64,000 nt of DNA from Caldilineaceae bacterium (GTDB lineage: Bacteria > Chloroflexota > Anaerolineae > Caldilineales > Caldilineaceae). Made by a program: the position numbers and the translations under genes. This document shows, piece after piece, positions 43,144-52,193 of the stretch. Location of the stretch: NCBI GenBank assembly GCA_022824025.1, contig JAJEBF010000056.1:124001-188000 (forward strand), given 5' to 3'. Numbering within the stretch: the first letter of the stretch is position 1; the number at the start of each line of letters is the position of its first letter. The notes beneath the pieces were generated by a model. The model did not search any database. It saw only the letters and a program-made list of their open reading frames with translations, and was not told where the DNA came from.

Positions 43144-44064
43144 ATGTTGAATGTGAAGATAGGCAGCGCCCCGATTAGTTGGGATGTCCTCTCCTTTGAT
43201 GGAAGCAAGACCAGCGGCCTCAGCTTTCCCCAGATGCTGGACGGCATCGCAGCCGCCGGCTATGCCGGTACGGAAATCAGCGCCGGCGGCTTTTTCCCCG
43301 CCGAAGCAGACGATCTGCGCGCCGAACTGGAAAAGAGAAATCTGCAGGCGGCCTCCTCCTATGTCGCCCTACCGCTGGAGGAAGAAGGAGCCCTCGACTC
43401 GATGCTCCAGCAGGTTCAAACTGTCGGCTCGCTCCTCGCCAGCTTCGGCGTCTCAGAAATTATCATCGCCTGCAACACCGTGCCCGAGCGCCTTGAAGTC
43501 GCCGGCTTTGTTGCCGCCGATGGCAGCCAAGGCTGGACCGACGCGCAATGGACACGCGCCGCCAACGCGCTGGAGACCGTCGCCGTCCACTGCCAGGAAC
43601 GCTTCAACCTGAAGACCGTCTTCCACCATCACACCGGCACCTATGTCGAGACACCCGCCGAGATCGAACGCATCATGGAGATGACCGACCCTGAACTGGT
43701 CGGACTGTGCTTTGATACCGGTCACTACCACTTCGGCGGTGGCGATGTCGTCTCCGCAACGAAGCAATACGCCGATCGCATCGGGTATCTCCACATCAAA
43801 GACGTCTGGCCGGAAAAACTCGAAAAAGTAAGACAGGAAAGGATTCACATGCGTCAGGCCTGGGCCATGGACATCTTCGCTGAGTTGGGTCGAGGCGCTA
43901 TCGACTTTCCCGCCTTCTTCGACCTGCTGCGCACGCAAGGCTATCAGGGTTGGATGATCGTCGAGCAGGACTCAGTCGGGCGCTCACAACGCGACCCCAG
44001 CTGGTCACCTGTCGAAAGCGCCAGGATGAGCCGCGACTATCTCCGAGACGTTCTCCAGGTCTGA
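43144..44064 (+). CDS. IolE-like sugar phosphate isomerase/dehydratase (TIM barrel), copy 2
   Basis: 306 residues and GAGGA before the ATG; about two-thirds identical by eye to the copy at 32193 with no length difference. It shares VKIGSAPISWDV, the metal-site blocks TVFHHHTGTYVETP, ELVGLCFDTGHYHFGGGD and YLHIKDVWPEK, and the end GWMIVEQDSVGRSQRDPSWSPVESARMSRDYLRD. It follows the third transport cassette and precedes the esterase gene. The two copies flank cassettes 2 and 3, so each may act on the sugar of its own transporter. Confidence 0.8.
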   Translation: MLNVKIGSAPISWDVLSFDGSKTSGLSFPQMLDGIAAAGYAGTEISAGGFFPAEADDLRAELEKRNLQAASSYVALPLEEEGALDSMLQQVQTVGSLLASFGVSEIIIACNTVPERLEVAGFVAADGSQGWTDAQWTRAANALETVAVHCQERFNLKTVFHHHTGTYVETPAEIERIMEMTDPELVGLCFDTGHYHFGGGDVVSATKQYADRIGYLHIKDVWPEKLEKVRQERIHMRQAWAMDIFAELGRGAIDFPAFFDLLRTQGYQGWMIVEQDSVGRSQRDPSWSPVESARMSRDYLRDVLQV

Positions 44065-44143
44065 GTCTTGCGCAAACCGTCTCGACATCTCTTGCCGCTT
44101 CAACGGCCCGAACCCAACCAGCACGACAGGCAAGGAAAAACCA

Positions 44144-45619
44144 ATGGCCAAGGTATCTGAACAACTGGACCTTCTGCTGGAAGAGATGACAACCTGGGAC
44201 AAACCTGAATACATCATCTCCAACCTGACTCACCTGGTAGACATCCATCCCGAACTGCTGACACACTCCTTCACCTACGAGGTGCTCGGCCGCGCCTACG
44301 GGCTGCAGGACAACAAACCGCTCGCAGCCGAGATCTTCGAAATGGCGCTCAAGCTGGACCCGACCCGCCAGCAGGCCAGCGACTGGTACAACCAGGTGCG
44401 CCAGTGCGAGGATGTCAACTACGACGAGGCAAAGGTACCCGCCTATGAGCTGCCCGACCCGCTGCGCATGGCCGACGGTCGCGCAGTCACCGACGCCGCC
44501 ATGTGGAGGGAAGAGCGCCGCCCCGAACTCCTGCGCCTGTTCGAAGAGCACGTCTACGGCGTAGCGCCCGGCCGTCCCGAAAACATGACCTTCGATGTCA
44601 CCTCTGTCGATGAAGACGCCCTCGACGGCCAGGCAACGCGTAAAGAAATCTCTGTCTACTTCACCGGCCGCCGCGACGATCCCAGGATGGACATTCTCGT
44701 CTACCTCCCCAACGACAAACCAAAGCCCGTGCCTTCCTTCCTCGTTCCCAACTTCCAGGGCAATCAGTCAGTGCATAGCGATCCCGGCATCACAATCTCC
44801 CAACAGTGGATGCGCAACCGCTTCGACCGCGGCATCCGCAACCACCGCGCCACCGAGGCCAGCCGAGGAAACGCTCTCTCCCGCTGGCCCGTCGAGCGTA
44901 TCCTCGAGCGCGGTTACGCCATCGCCACCATCTACTACGGCGACCTCGACCCCGACTATGACGACGGCTACCAGAACGGCGTCCATCCCCTCTACTATAA
45001 GGCCGGGCAGACGAAACCCGCCGCCAACGAGTGGGGCGCCATCGGCGCCTGGGCGTGGGGCCTGCGCCGCGCGCTCGACTACCTGGAGACCGACGACGAC
45101 GTCGACCACACACGCGTCGCGGTGATGGGCCAGTCCCGCCTCGGAAAGACCGCGCTCTGGGCCGGCGCGCAGGATGAACGCTTCGCCCTCGTCATCCCCA
45201 ACAACTCAGGCTGCGGCGGCGCCGCGCTCTTCCGCCGCCGCTTCGGCGAAACCGCCCGCCATGCCAACGTCACCTATCCCCACTGGTTCTGCGAAAACTT
45301 CACACGCTACAACGACAAGGAAGACGAGCTGCCCGTCGACCAGCACATGCTGATCGCCCTCGTCGCCCCCCGACCCGTCTACGTCGTCAGCGCCGACGAA
45401 GACCTCTGGGCCGACCCCCACGGCGAGTTCCTCGGCGCCAAAAACGCCGACTCCGTCTACCGCCTCCTCGGCGCCGATGGCATCGCCGTCCACGAGCTGC
45501 CCCCTGTCAACCGGCCCGTCAGGAGTACCATCGGCTACCACATCCGCACCGGCAAACACGACGTCACCCTCTACGACTGGGAACGCTACATGGACTTCGC
45601 CGACATCCACGTGCGCTAA
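44144..45619 (+). CDS. CE15-like glucuronoyl/acetyl esterase with a TPR-like N-terminal extension
   Basis: 491 residues, AAGGAA before the ATG. Residues ~1-90 form helix pairs with TPR-like pattern (FTYEVLGRAYGLQDNKPLAAEIFEMALKLDP). The rest is an alpha/beta hydrolase of the CE15 type: a long strand region, the nucleophile elbow VMGQSRLGKTALW with Ser331, and the C-terminal His472 in RTGKHDVTLYDWERYM. CE15 enzymes free glucuronoyl esters from plant xylan. Unlike most, there is no signal peptide, and the TPR-like front is unusual, so the protein probably acts inside the cell on an imported sugar ester. It follows the IolE-like gene by 79 bases. Confidence 0.75.
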   Translation: MAKVSEQLDLLLEEMTTWDKPEYIISNLTHLVDIHPELLTHSFTYEVLGRAYGLQDNKPLAAEIFEMALKLDPTRQQASDWYNQVRQCEDVNYDEAKVPAYELPDPLRMADGRAVTDAAMWREERRPELLRLFEEHVYGVAPGRPENMTFDVTSVDEDALDGQATRKEISVYFTGRRDDPRMDILVYLPNDKPKPVPSFLVPNFQGNQSVHSDPGITISQQWMRNRFDRGIRNHRATEASRGNALSRWPVERILERGYAIATIYYGDLDPDYDDGYQNGVHPLYYKAGQTKPAANEWGAIGAWAWGLRRALDYLETDDDVDHTRVAVMGQSRLGKTALWAGAQDERFALVIPNNSGCGGAALFRRRFGETARHANVTYPHWFCENFTRYNDKEDELPVDQHMLIALVAPRPVYVVSADEDLWADPHGEFLGAKNADSVYRLLGADGIAVHELPPVNRPVRSTIGYHIRTGKHDVTLYDWERYMDFADIHVR

Positions 45620-45670
45620 AGCGGCAAAGGGGGCCGACGCACAATCATCCCGCCCCACCCTTCCCCCACC

Positions 45671-45701
45671 CCCCCTGTAGGGACGCCCCTAGTGGGCGCC
45701 C
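45671..45701. repeat. Dispersed repeat family A
   Basis: CCCCTGTAGGGACGCCCC and AGTGGGCGCCC, five bases apart, after the esterase stop. Interval 45620-45901 is otherwise without a gene. Confidence 0.75.
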
Positions 45702-45901
45702 AAGCCCCCACGCTCCCCGCCAATCCCCTCGCGCCGGCGCCCCCTTGGCGGCCCAATCCAATCTACGCCTCCCATTTCCGACGCGTTCGTCCGCCCGCCT
45801 GCAGTTCGGGTATAATCAGCTATCAGTCCTGCCCCTCCCGGCGCAAGCCGGCAAGACCGCAGCGCACAGAAAACCAGGGCAGCGCAAAGCGAGCCATCAC
45901 A

Positions 45902-46942
45902 ATGAAAGCAGTTGCCAAATTCGGTTACGGCGATAAGGAAGTCGAAGTAAGGGACGTCCCTGAACCCCAGATGGGGCCCGGCCAGGTCATGGTCGAAGTC
46001 AAGGCCACCGGCGTATGCGGCTCCGATGTACACATGTGGCGCAACATGCAGTCGTGGGAGATCACGCTGCCGCTCGTACTCGGCCACGAGTTCGCCGGCG
46101 TCATCGTCGATGCCGGCGACGACGTATCCGGCTGGGAGATCGGCGACAGGGTGGCCGTCGAAACCGCCGCCGAGGTGTGCGACGCCTGCGTCTACTGCCT
46201 TAGCGGCAACTACAACCTCTGCCCCAACCGCCTCGGCTACGGCGCCCTCGCCGACGGCTCCATGACCCGCTACGTCGCCGCCCGTCCCCAGATCCTCCAT
46301 CGCGTACCGGACAACGTGCCCGACGAGCACGCCGCGCTCACCGAACCGATCTGCGTCGCCTACAACGCCCTCGTCGAAAAGACCGCTATGAAACCCGGCG
46401 ACCTCGTCGTGATCCAGGGCCCGGGTCCCATCGGCATCATGGCTCTCCAGATCGCCCGCATCCGCGGCGCCGGCGCCCTCGTCGTCCTCGGCACCGACGC
46501 CGACGCCAAGCGCATGGAAGTGGCCGCCGAGCTCGGCGCCGATTACACGCTCAACATCCAGCGCGAGGATCCAATGGCGCTGATCGAATCGCTGGGCGAC
46601 GGCTTCGGCGCCGACCTGGTCATCGACGCCACCGGCGTCAGCAAGGCGCTGCAACAGTCAATGGAGCTGGTACGGCCAAACGGACGCATCACCAAAATCG
46701 GCTGGGGCCCGCAGCCGCTCGATTTCAGCCTCGACCCGCTCGTGGCCAAAGCCGTAACACTACAGGGCACCTTCAGCCACCTCTACCCCACCTGGGAGCG
46801 TGTGCTCACCCTGCTCTCCACAGGGCAGGTGAATCTGGGTCCTGTCATCGGCGGCATCTACCCCCTTGAAGACTGGGAAGAGGCCTTCGAAAGCATGGAG
46901 CACGGCGACAACGTGAAATCGGTCCTCCGCCTGGACGCCTGA
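45902..46942 (+). CDS. Zinc-dependent alcohol/sorbitol dehydrogenase (MDR family)
   Basis: 346 residues from the ATG at 45902. Catalytic zinc ligands are in TGVCGSDVHMW (Cys) and LGHEFAGVI (His, Glu); the structural zinc site has four Cys in AEVCDACVYCLSGNYNLCPNR. The NAD domain has IQGPGPIGIMALQIARIRGA and the acidic end GTDADAKR. The layout matches sorbitol/threonine/ribitol dehydrogenases. It probably oxidises a polyol produced by the surrounding sugar pathway. A long repeat-bearing gap precedes it and a Uma2 gene follows by 27 bases. Confidence 0.9.
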   Translation: MKAVAKFGYGDKEVEVRDVPEPQMGPGQVMVEVKATGVCGSDVHMWRNMQSWEITLPLVLGHEFAGVIVDAGDDVSGWEIGDRVAVETAAEVCDACVYCLSGNYNLCPNRLGYGALADGSMTRYVAARPQILHRVPDNVPDEHAALTEPICVAYNALVEKTAMKPGDLVVIQGPGPIGIMALQIARIRGAGALVVLGTDADAKRMEVAAELGADYTLNIQREDPMALIESLGDGFGADLVIDATGVSKALQQSMELVRPNGRITKIGWGPQPLDFSLDPLVAKAVTLQGTFSHLYPTWERVLTLLSTGQVNLGPVIGGIYPLEDWEEAFESMEHGDNVKSVLRLDA

Positions 46943-46968
46943 TTAGAGACCGTTTGAATCTGTCCGGG

Positions 46969-47601
46969 ATGGAAACGAAACAGAGAATGGCCTACCCGAC
47001 GACGAACAGCCAGGACGCACCCGAACTGACTTGGGAGATTGCCCAACTTTTCCCCGCCCAGGGCTACTGGAGTGAGGAGGAGTACTTTTCGTTGAGCACC
47101 AATCGCCTCATAGAATTCTCGCACGGCCGGTTAGAGATCCTGCCAACACCAACCCAGTCCCATCAGCTTCTTCTGGCCGCCCTCTTTGACCACTTGTACA
47201 GCTATGTCAGTGACAGGGATTCGGGCATGGTTCTCTTTGCACCCATGCGGGTCCAACTCTGGCCAGGTAAATTCAGGCAGCCGGATATCGTCTTTATGGC
47301 CGCCGAACATACTGAACGTTTGGGCGAACAATTCTGGCGCGGCGCCGATCTCGTCATGGAAGTCGTCAATCCTGATGACCCAAGAAGGGACACAGTCACG
47401 AAACGCCGCGAGTACGCACAGGCCGGGATCCCCGAATACTGGATCGTCGATCCGACCAATGCATCGATCACCGTCCTCACGTTATGCGGACAGGAGTACG
47501 CGCTTCATGGTGAGTACCTCGCAGGCGTGGAGGCATTATCTGTACTTCTGAACGGCTTCAAAGTCGACGTAGGTAACGTGTTCTCTGAAGCAAGTAGGTA
47601 G
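46969..47601 (+). CDS. Uma2 family (DUF820) protein
   Basis: 210 residues if started at the ATG at 46969; a TTG 15 bases earlier and another ATG at 46990 are possible. The Uma2 blocks are SEEEYFSLSTNRLIEFSHGRLEILP, KFRQPDIVFMAAEHTE, GADLVMEVVNPDDPRRDTVTKRREYAQAGIPEYWIVDP. Here the family E-V-S reads E-V-V-N, and the following Asp and Lys are kept. It is more distant from the other copies, lacks the operator-like palindrome upstream and sits between two metabolic genes, so it was probably inserted singly. Confidence 0.85.
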   Translation: METKQRMAYPTTNSQDAPELTWEIAQLFPAQGYWSEEEYFSLSTNRLIEFSHGRLEILPTPTQSHQLLLAALFDHLYSYVSDRDSGMVLFAPMRVQLWPGKFRQPDIVFMAAEHTERLGEQFWRGADLVMEVVNPDDPRRDTVTKRREYAQAGIPEYWIVDPTNASITVLTLCGQEYALHGEYLAGVEALSVLLNGFKVDVGNVFSEASR

Positions 47602-47654
47602 AGCCCGACAGAGCATCCGGAATCGCCCACATCCATCTCCCGCGGAGCGTAAAG

Positions 47655-48329
47655 TTGCCCAAAAAAGATCCAATCATCCAGGTCTCACTCGACGTAACCT
47701 CCATCGAAGAGGCCCTCGACATGGCCGGTGCCGCCGTGCGCGCCGGCGTAGACTGGCTCGAAGCCGGAACGCCCCTGATCCTCGCCGAAGGCCTTCACAG
47801 CGTCCGCGCCATGCGCGAGGCCTTCCCCGATCATCCCATCGTGGCCGACCTCAAAACGATGGACGGCGCCGGCCTCGAAGCCGAGATGATGTTCAACGCC
47901 GGCGCCGACTACGTCGTCGTCATGGGTGTCGCCCACGACGCCAGTATCATCGAACAGGTCAAGATGGCGCAGCGCTGCGGCGGCAAAGTCATGTGTGACG
48001 TCATGCTCTGCCCCGACAAACCCGGCCGCGCCAAACAGGCCCAGGACATGGGCGTCGATGTCATCATCGTCCACACCGGCTTCGATGAACGCAACATGAT
48101 CCCCGGCCTCAGCCCCCTCGATGACCTGCCGTCCATCCTCGCCGCCGTCGACATCCCTGTACAGGCCGTCGGCGGGCTGACCGTCGAACAGGCCATCGAA
48201 ACGCTCGAACTGGGCGCCGAGATCGTCGTCTTCGGCGCGCCCCTCGTGATCGCATCCGACGCCTTCACCGCCGCCACCGACGACTTTGAAGGCCTGCTGC
48301 GAGAGATAGTGACCAAGGTCAAAGGATAA
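47655..48329 (+). CDS. Orotidine-phosphate-decarboxylase-like enzyme (hexulose-6-phosphate synthase / ketogulonate-phosphate decarboxylase family)
   Basis: 224 residues from a TTG with GGAG seven bases upstream. The HUMPS/KGPDC fold shows IIQVSLDVTSIEEALDMAGAAV, AGTPLILAEGL, the catalytic D-x-K-x-x-D in VADLKTMDG, a phosphate grip in PVQAVGGLTVEQAIETLELGAEIVVFGAPLVIAS. The family splits between hexulose-6-phosphate synthase (formaldehyde assimilation) and 3-keto-L-gulonate-6-phosphate decarboxylase (ascorbate/uronate use). The uronate-like neighbourhood favours the latter, though a branch-specific substrate cannot be read from the motifs. Confidence 0.85.
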   Translation: MPKKDPIIQVSLDVTSIEEALDMAGAAVRAGVDWLEAGTPLILAEGLHSVRAMREAFPDHPIVADLKTMDGAGLEAEMMFNAGADYVVVMGVAHDASIIEQVKMAQRCGGKVMCDVMLCPDKPGRAKQAQDMGVDVIIVHTGFDERNMIPGLSPLDDLPSILAAVDIPVQAVGGLTVEQAIETLELGAEIVVFGAPLVIASDAFTAATDDFEGLLREIVTKVKG

Positions 48330-48389
48330 ACCGCGTTTGCCGCGGTCCGGACCCCAATCGCGTCACCGAATCCTGGATCTACCGAGATC

Positions 48390-49409
48390 ATGAAAGACAG
48401 AGCGCCGCGTAACCGTACCATCACACTGGATGACGACGAGCGAAGCCTCTATGGCGGTCGTCTGCTTTCTTTGGATGGGCCCGTCAATCTTGACGCAATT
48501 ATAGACCGAACGATCCATCAAGACGCGCTGGAAATCCTGGGTTTTCTGCCAAGTCAGTTCGCAGACCTTATCTTCGTCGATCCGCCCTATAATCTCTCCA
48601 AACAGTTCAATGGCACTACCTTTGCCGCCCGTTCATTGGAGGAGTACGAGGAATGGTTGGCCGGTTGGCTGCCCCAGCTGGCGCGCCTGCTGAAACCAAA
48701 CGGCTCACTCTATCTGTGCGGAGACTGGCGTTCCTCAGCCGCCATACACAAGATCGTGCGAGACCATTTTATTGTCCGTAATCGAATCACGTGGGAGCGG
48801 GAAAAGGGGCGGGGCGCGAAAGCCAACTGGAAAAACGTCGCCGAAGATATCTGGTTCTGTACCCTTTCCGATGACTATGTGTTCAACGTCGATGCGGTCA
48901 AACTGACCCGTCGCGTGCGCGCTCCGTATACTGACGAAAATGGAAGGCCCAAGGACTGGCAAGAACTGTCAGGAAGCGAAGGCGGCCGCTACCGTCGTAC
49001 CCACCCATCGAACCTGTGGACCGACCTGACCGTCCCCTTCTGGTCAATGCCGGAAAACACCGACCACCCGACCCAGAAGCCGGAAAAGTTGCTGGCCAAG
49101 GTCATCCTCGCAAGCACAGAACCGGATGCAGTGGTTTTCGATCCGTTCCTCGGTTCCGGCACGACGTCAGTCGTTGCCAAAAAGTTGGGACGCCGCTATG
49201 TAGGCATTGAAATCGAGCAAGAGTACTGCTGTCTGGCCGAAGAGCGTCTGTCTCTGGCCGCTCAAGACACGAATATACAGGGCTATTCCGATGGCGTGTT
49301 TTGGGAACGTAACGCCTTGGCAGAACAAGGCAGTAATACCGGAAAACAGCAAGTTGCGACGTCCTCTTCACGCCAGCCTCAACTTTTCGGGCAGCGCGCC
49401 GAGTCATGA
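48390..49409 (+). CDS. Site-specific DNA methyltransferase (N6-adenine or N4-cytosine type)
   Basis: 339 residues. The order is catalytic motif first: DPPYNLSK at residues ~64-71 (motif IV with aromatic), then WEREKGRGAKANWKNVAEDIWFCTLS, a TRD-like middle, and later the SAM-binding FDPFLGSGTTSVVAKKLGRRYVGIEIE (motif I), so it is a beta-class enzyme. DPPY indicates adenine or N4-cytosine methylation. The C-terminal 40 residues are polar. A 64-residue frame overlaps its stop (ATGA). No recognisable endonuclease gene of usual size is adjacent, so the methyltransferase may be solitary. Confidence 0.9.
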   Translation: MKDRAPRNRTITLDDDERSLYGGRLLSLDGPVNLDAIIDRTIHQDALEILGFLPSQFADLIFVDPPYNLSKQFNGTTFAARSLEEYEEWLAGWLPQLARLLKPNGSLYLCGDWRSSAAIHKIVRDHFIVRNRITWEREKGRGAKANWKNVAEDIWFCTLSDDYVFNVDAVKLTRRVRAPYTDENGRPKDWQELSGSEGGRYRRTHPSNLWTDLTVPFWSMPENTDHPTQKPEKLLAKVILASTEPDAVVFDPFLGSGTTSVVAKKLGRRYVGIEIEQEYCCLAEERLSLAAQDTNIQGYSDGVFWERNALAEQGSNTGKQQVATSSSRQPQLFGQRAES

Positions 49410-49600
49410 CCAGCAGGATATTCTCAACTCAGGCATCGAGTACGATTGAGCGGGAAACGCTTGACCTCCTTAACACGGAAACGGACTTCCTCTCTCCCAG
49501 CACACTTGGAAGCACTCGCGCGGCCGGCGACGCGATTCAGAATCGCCTGCGTCGATTCGAGGCGATCAAGGCATACTGGTTGGACAAATTAGAAGACTAA
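49406..49600 (+). CDS. Short hypothetical ORF overlapping the DNA methyltransferase
   Basis: 64 residues starting with the ATGA overlap, which is a typical coupled position. The product is polar, with a helix-rich end (AAGDAIQNRLRRFEAIKAYWLDKLED) and no motif I know. The position is where a cognate restriction endonuclease or its regulator would be, so it could be the remaining N-terminus of such a protein, but it is only 64 codons long and ends at a normal stop before the LarA-like gene. Confidence 0.4.
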   Translation: MTSRIFSTQASSTIERETLDLLNTETDFLSPSTLGSTRAAGDAIQNRLRRFEAIKAYWLDKLED

Positions 49601-49664
49601 CGAGAAAATGCAGAATATCTCGATTTGCCCCACCAGCACTACTACATTGAAGGAGACATAAACA

Positions 49665-50990
49665 ATGAACCTGCTTCAAGACATTCAGGACATCCGATTC
49701 CCCGCCAACCTGCCCGACACGCTCCTGGCCGTTCACCAGACCTTCGACACACCCCAAGTCGATGACATCCACGCCGCCGTCGGCAAAGCACTCACCCAGA
49801 GCGGCATCATGGCGCCCATGCAGCCGGGCGATTCCGTCGCCATCGGCGCCGGCAGCCGCGGCATCGCCAACCTCGCACGCATTGTGCGCGCCGCCGTCGA
49901 CCACCTCAAAGCCGCCGGCATGAGGCCCTACGTCGTCCCCGCCATGGGCAGCCACGGCGGAGCCACCGTCGAAGGACAAAAGGAGATCCTCGCCGGCATG
50001 GGCGTCACAGAGGATGCCATGGGCGTGGAAATCAGGGCGACCATGGAAGTGGCCGAAATCGGGCGCATCCCCGACGGGCCGGCAGTCTGCCAGGGCAAAG
50101 ACTCCATGGCCGCCGACCACGCCATCCTCGTCAGCCGCATCAAGCCGCACACCGACTTCCGCAGCCATCTGGAAAGCGGCCCCTCCAAAATGTGTGTCAT
50201 CGGCTGGGGCAAGCAGCACGGCGCTTCCATGATGCACAGCGGCGGCGGCAAAAACTTCCAGATCTACCTGGAGCCCGCCGCACGCGTCTACGAGGCCAAC
50301 ACCAACTTCCGCGGCGCCATCTGCCCCGTCGAAAACGCCTTTGAGGACACCGCTCTCATCGCCGGCCTCACCGCGGCCGAAGTCGGCACCAAAACAGAGG
50401 CCGACCTGCTGGTCAAGGCCAAGGATTATCTCGCCCAGATCCCCTTTGAGGCAGTGGACGTCCTGGTCGTACGCGACCTCGGCAAAAACATCTCCGGCAC
50501 CGGCATGGACACAAATGTCATCAGCCGCCTCAGCATCCCTCGCCAGCCCGAAAACTTCGGCAAAGTCGACGTCGCCATCATCACCGTCCTCGACCTGACC
50601 GAAGAAACCCACGGCAACGTCTCCGGCCTCGGCCTCGCCAACGTGACCACCGAACGCGTCTTCCGCAAGATCGACTGGCAGGCCACCTACATGAACGCCG
50701 TGACATCCGGCATCTTCAGCGCCACCCGCTCCCACCTGCCCCTCACCTTCGCCGACGATGAACGCGCCCTCGAAGTCTCCCTCCGCATCTGCGCAGAGCC
50801 CCAGGAAACCGCCAAAATCGTCTTCATCCGCGACACTCTGACCCTGGAAGATTTCTACGTCAGTCCCAGCCTGCGCGCCGAAGTCGAGAGCCATCCACGT
50901 CTCACCATCACCGGCGAAACGCCGCTGACCTTCACCGAAGGCGTTATGCAGACCCCGTGGCAGATGGAGCCAATTCTGGAGTATGCTTGA
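49665..50990 (+). CDS. LarA/DUF2088-like (nickel-pincer lactate racemase family) protein
   Basis: 441 residues, AAGGAG before the ATG. The N-terminal domain has SVAIGAGSRGIANLARIVRAAVDHLKAAGMRPYVVPAMGSHGGATVEGQ, the signature of the DUF2088/LarA domain. The family includes lactate racemases and related sugar- or acid-epimerases; without its LarB/C/E maturation genes here, nickel-pincer use is uncertain. AVCQGKDSMAADHAILVSRIKPHTDFRSHLESG holds His and Lys residues typical of the active site. It precedes the PdxA2-like gene and may handle the same hydroxy-acid route. Confidence 0.75.
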   Translation: MNLLQDIQDIRFPANLPDTLLAVHQTFDTPQVDDIHAAVGKALTQSGIMAPMQPGDSVAIGAGSRGIANLARIVRAAVDHLKAAGMRPYVVPAMGSHGGATVEGQKEILAGMGVTEDAMGVEIRATMEVAEIGRIPDGPAVCQGKDSMAADHAILVSRIKPHTDFRSHLESGPSKMCVIGWGKQHGASMMHSGGGKNFQIYLEPAARVYEANTNFRGAICPVENAFEDTALIAGLTAAEVGTKTEADLLVKAKDYLAQIPFEAVDVLVVRDLGKNISGTGMDTNVISRLSIPRQPENFGKVDVAIITVLDLTEETHGNVSGLGLANVTTERVFRKIDWQATYMNAVTSGIFSATRSHLPLTFADDERALEVSLRICAEPQETAKIVFIRDTLTLEDFYVSPSLRAEVESHPRLTITGETPLTFTEGVMQTPWQMEPILEYA

Positions 50991-51009
50991 TCTGCAGGCC
51001 AACTGAAAT

Positions 51010-51044
51010 GCCCAATGCTGACAGTGCGAAGGTCAGCATTGGGC
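51010..51044 (+). terminator. Stem-loop after the LarA-like gene
   Basis: GCCCAATGCTGAC pairs with GTCAGCATTGGGC (13 bases, perfect) around a nine-base loop, 19 bases after the stop. There is no T-run, but position and strength suggest a transcription end or mRNA guard. Confidence 0.6.
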
Positions 51045-51126
51045 GTTGGGCCATCAGCTTCCTGGCAGCCGCTGTTCACGTCCTCCCGCACGGCGCCGGA
51101 CCTGAACATCAACATCCAACCGTCAA

Positions 51127-52191
51127 ATGACTCCCAGTTCAGCGAAACTGACGCGCACGCCCCGCCTCGCCCTTCTCCTCGGCGACCCCAGCGGCATCGG
51201 ACCCGAAATCGTCGCCCGCGTCCTGGCCGAATCGACCGGTCAAGACAAAACGGGGCCCCCTTACGGCGACGCAAACATCGTCGTCATCGGCGAACCCTGG
51301 ATCCTGGAATGGGGCGCCCAGTGCGCCGGTCTCTCGCTGGACATGCCGCATTACAGCTCACCCGACGACCTGCCGCTCTCGTCCCCCGGCCCCGTGCTCC
51401 TCACCGGCCCATCCTTCCTGCCCGATGCGCACACACCCGGCCGCATGAGCCCGGACGCCGGCCGCTACGTCCTCCAATCGCTCGACTTTGCCGCGGAGCT
51501 CGCCCGCGCCGGTGTCATAGACGGCATCACCTACGCCTCGCTCAACAAACAGGCCATGCATGCCGCCGGCAGCCGCCACGAGGACGAGCTCCGCTACTTC
51601 GCCGAACGCCTCGGCGTGGAAGGCCGCGTCGGCGAAGTCAACACGCTCGATGGGCTTTGGACCTCCCGCGTCACCTCCCACATCCCCTTGCGCGACGTCT
51701 ATCAGCATATCTCCATCGACGAAATCCTGCCCGCCATTCGCCTCATCCACAACACAATCCGTCAGAGCGGCGTGCCCTCGCCCCGTCTTGCCGTGGCCGG
51801 TCTCAATCCCCACGCCGGCGAAGGCGGCCTCTTCGGCAGCGAAGAAAACGATGTCATTCGCCCTGCCGTCGAAGCCGCCCAGGAAGAGGACATCGCCGCA
51901 TCCGGCCCCTACCCGCCCGACACCGTCTTCTTGCGCGCAAGCCGAGGCGAGTTTGACGGCGTCGTTACCATGTACCACGACCAGGGTCAGATCGCCATGA
52001 AATTGCTCGGTTTCGAACGCGGCGTCACCGTGCATGGCGGCCTGCCCGCGCCGGTTACAACCCCGGCCCACGGCACCGCCTTCGACATCGTCGGCAAGGG
52101 CGAAGCCAACCCACAGGCCCTCAAACAGGCCCTGAAGCTGTGCGCGCAATTGCTCGCCCCAGGCGCCAACAACCCGCCTGCGCAGAGGTAA
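51127..52191 (+). CDS. PdxA2-like four-carbon acid-sugar 4-phosphate dehydrogenase
   Basis: 354 residues of the PdxA family. PRLALLLGDPSGIGPEIVAR is the characteristic start; SLNKQAMHAAGSRHEDELRYFA gives a metal His; VAGLNPHAGEGGLFGSEE, and MYHDQGQIAMKLLGFERGVTVHGGLPAPVTTPAHGTAFDI contains further His ligands. The family covers PdxA (vitamin B6) and PdxA2 (D-threonate/erythronate 4-phosphate dehydrogenase). A four-carbon acid-sugar kinase gene lies 2 kb further on, which favours PdxA2: kinase, then oxidation and decarboxylation to dihydroxyacetone phosphate. The chosen ATG has no clear RBS. Confidence 0.8.
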   Translation: MTPSSAKLTRTPRLALLLGDPSGIGPEIVARVLAESTGQDKTGPPYGDANIVVIGEPWILEWGAQCAGLSLDMPHYSSPDDLPLSSPGPVLLTGPSFLPDAHTPGRMSPDAGRYVLQSLDFAAELARAGVIDGITYASLNKQAMHAAGSRHEDELRYFAERLGVEGRVGEVNTLDGLWTSRVTSHIPLRDVYQHISIDEILPAIRLIHNTIRQSGVPSPRLAVAGLNPHAGEGGLFGSEENDVIRPAVEAAQEEDIAASGPYPPDTVFLRASRGEFDGVVTMYHDQGQIAMKLLGFERGVTVHGGLPAPVTTPAHGTAFDIVGKGEANPQALKQALKLCAQLLAPGANNPPAQR

Positions 52192-52193
52192 AT

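Noticed and set aside
48330..48346. Small hairpin ACCGCG...CGCGGT after the KGPDC-like gene
   Set aside because: Six-base stem without a T-tract; too weak to call.
49566..51002. A 478-codon minus-strand frame opposite the LarA-like gene
   Set aside because: Composition is the Gly/Ala/Asp/Val-rich pattern of an antisense frame and no motif is seen.
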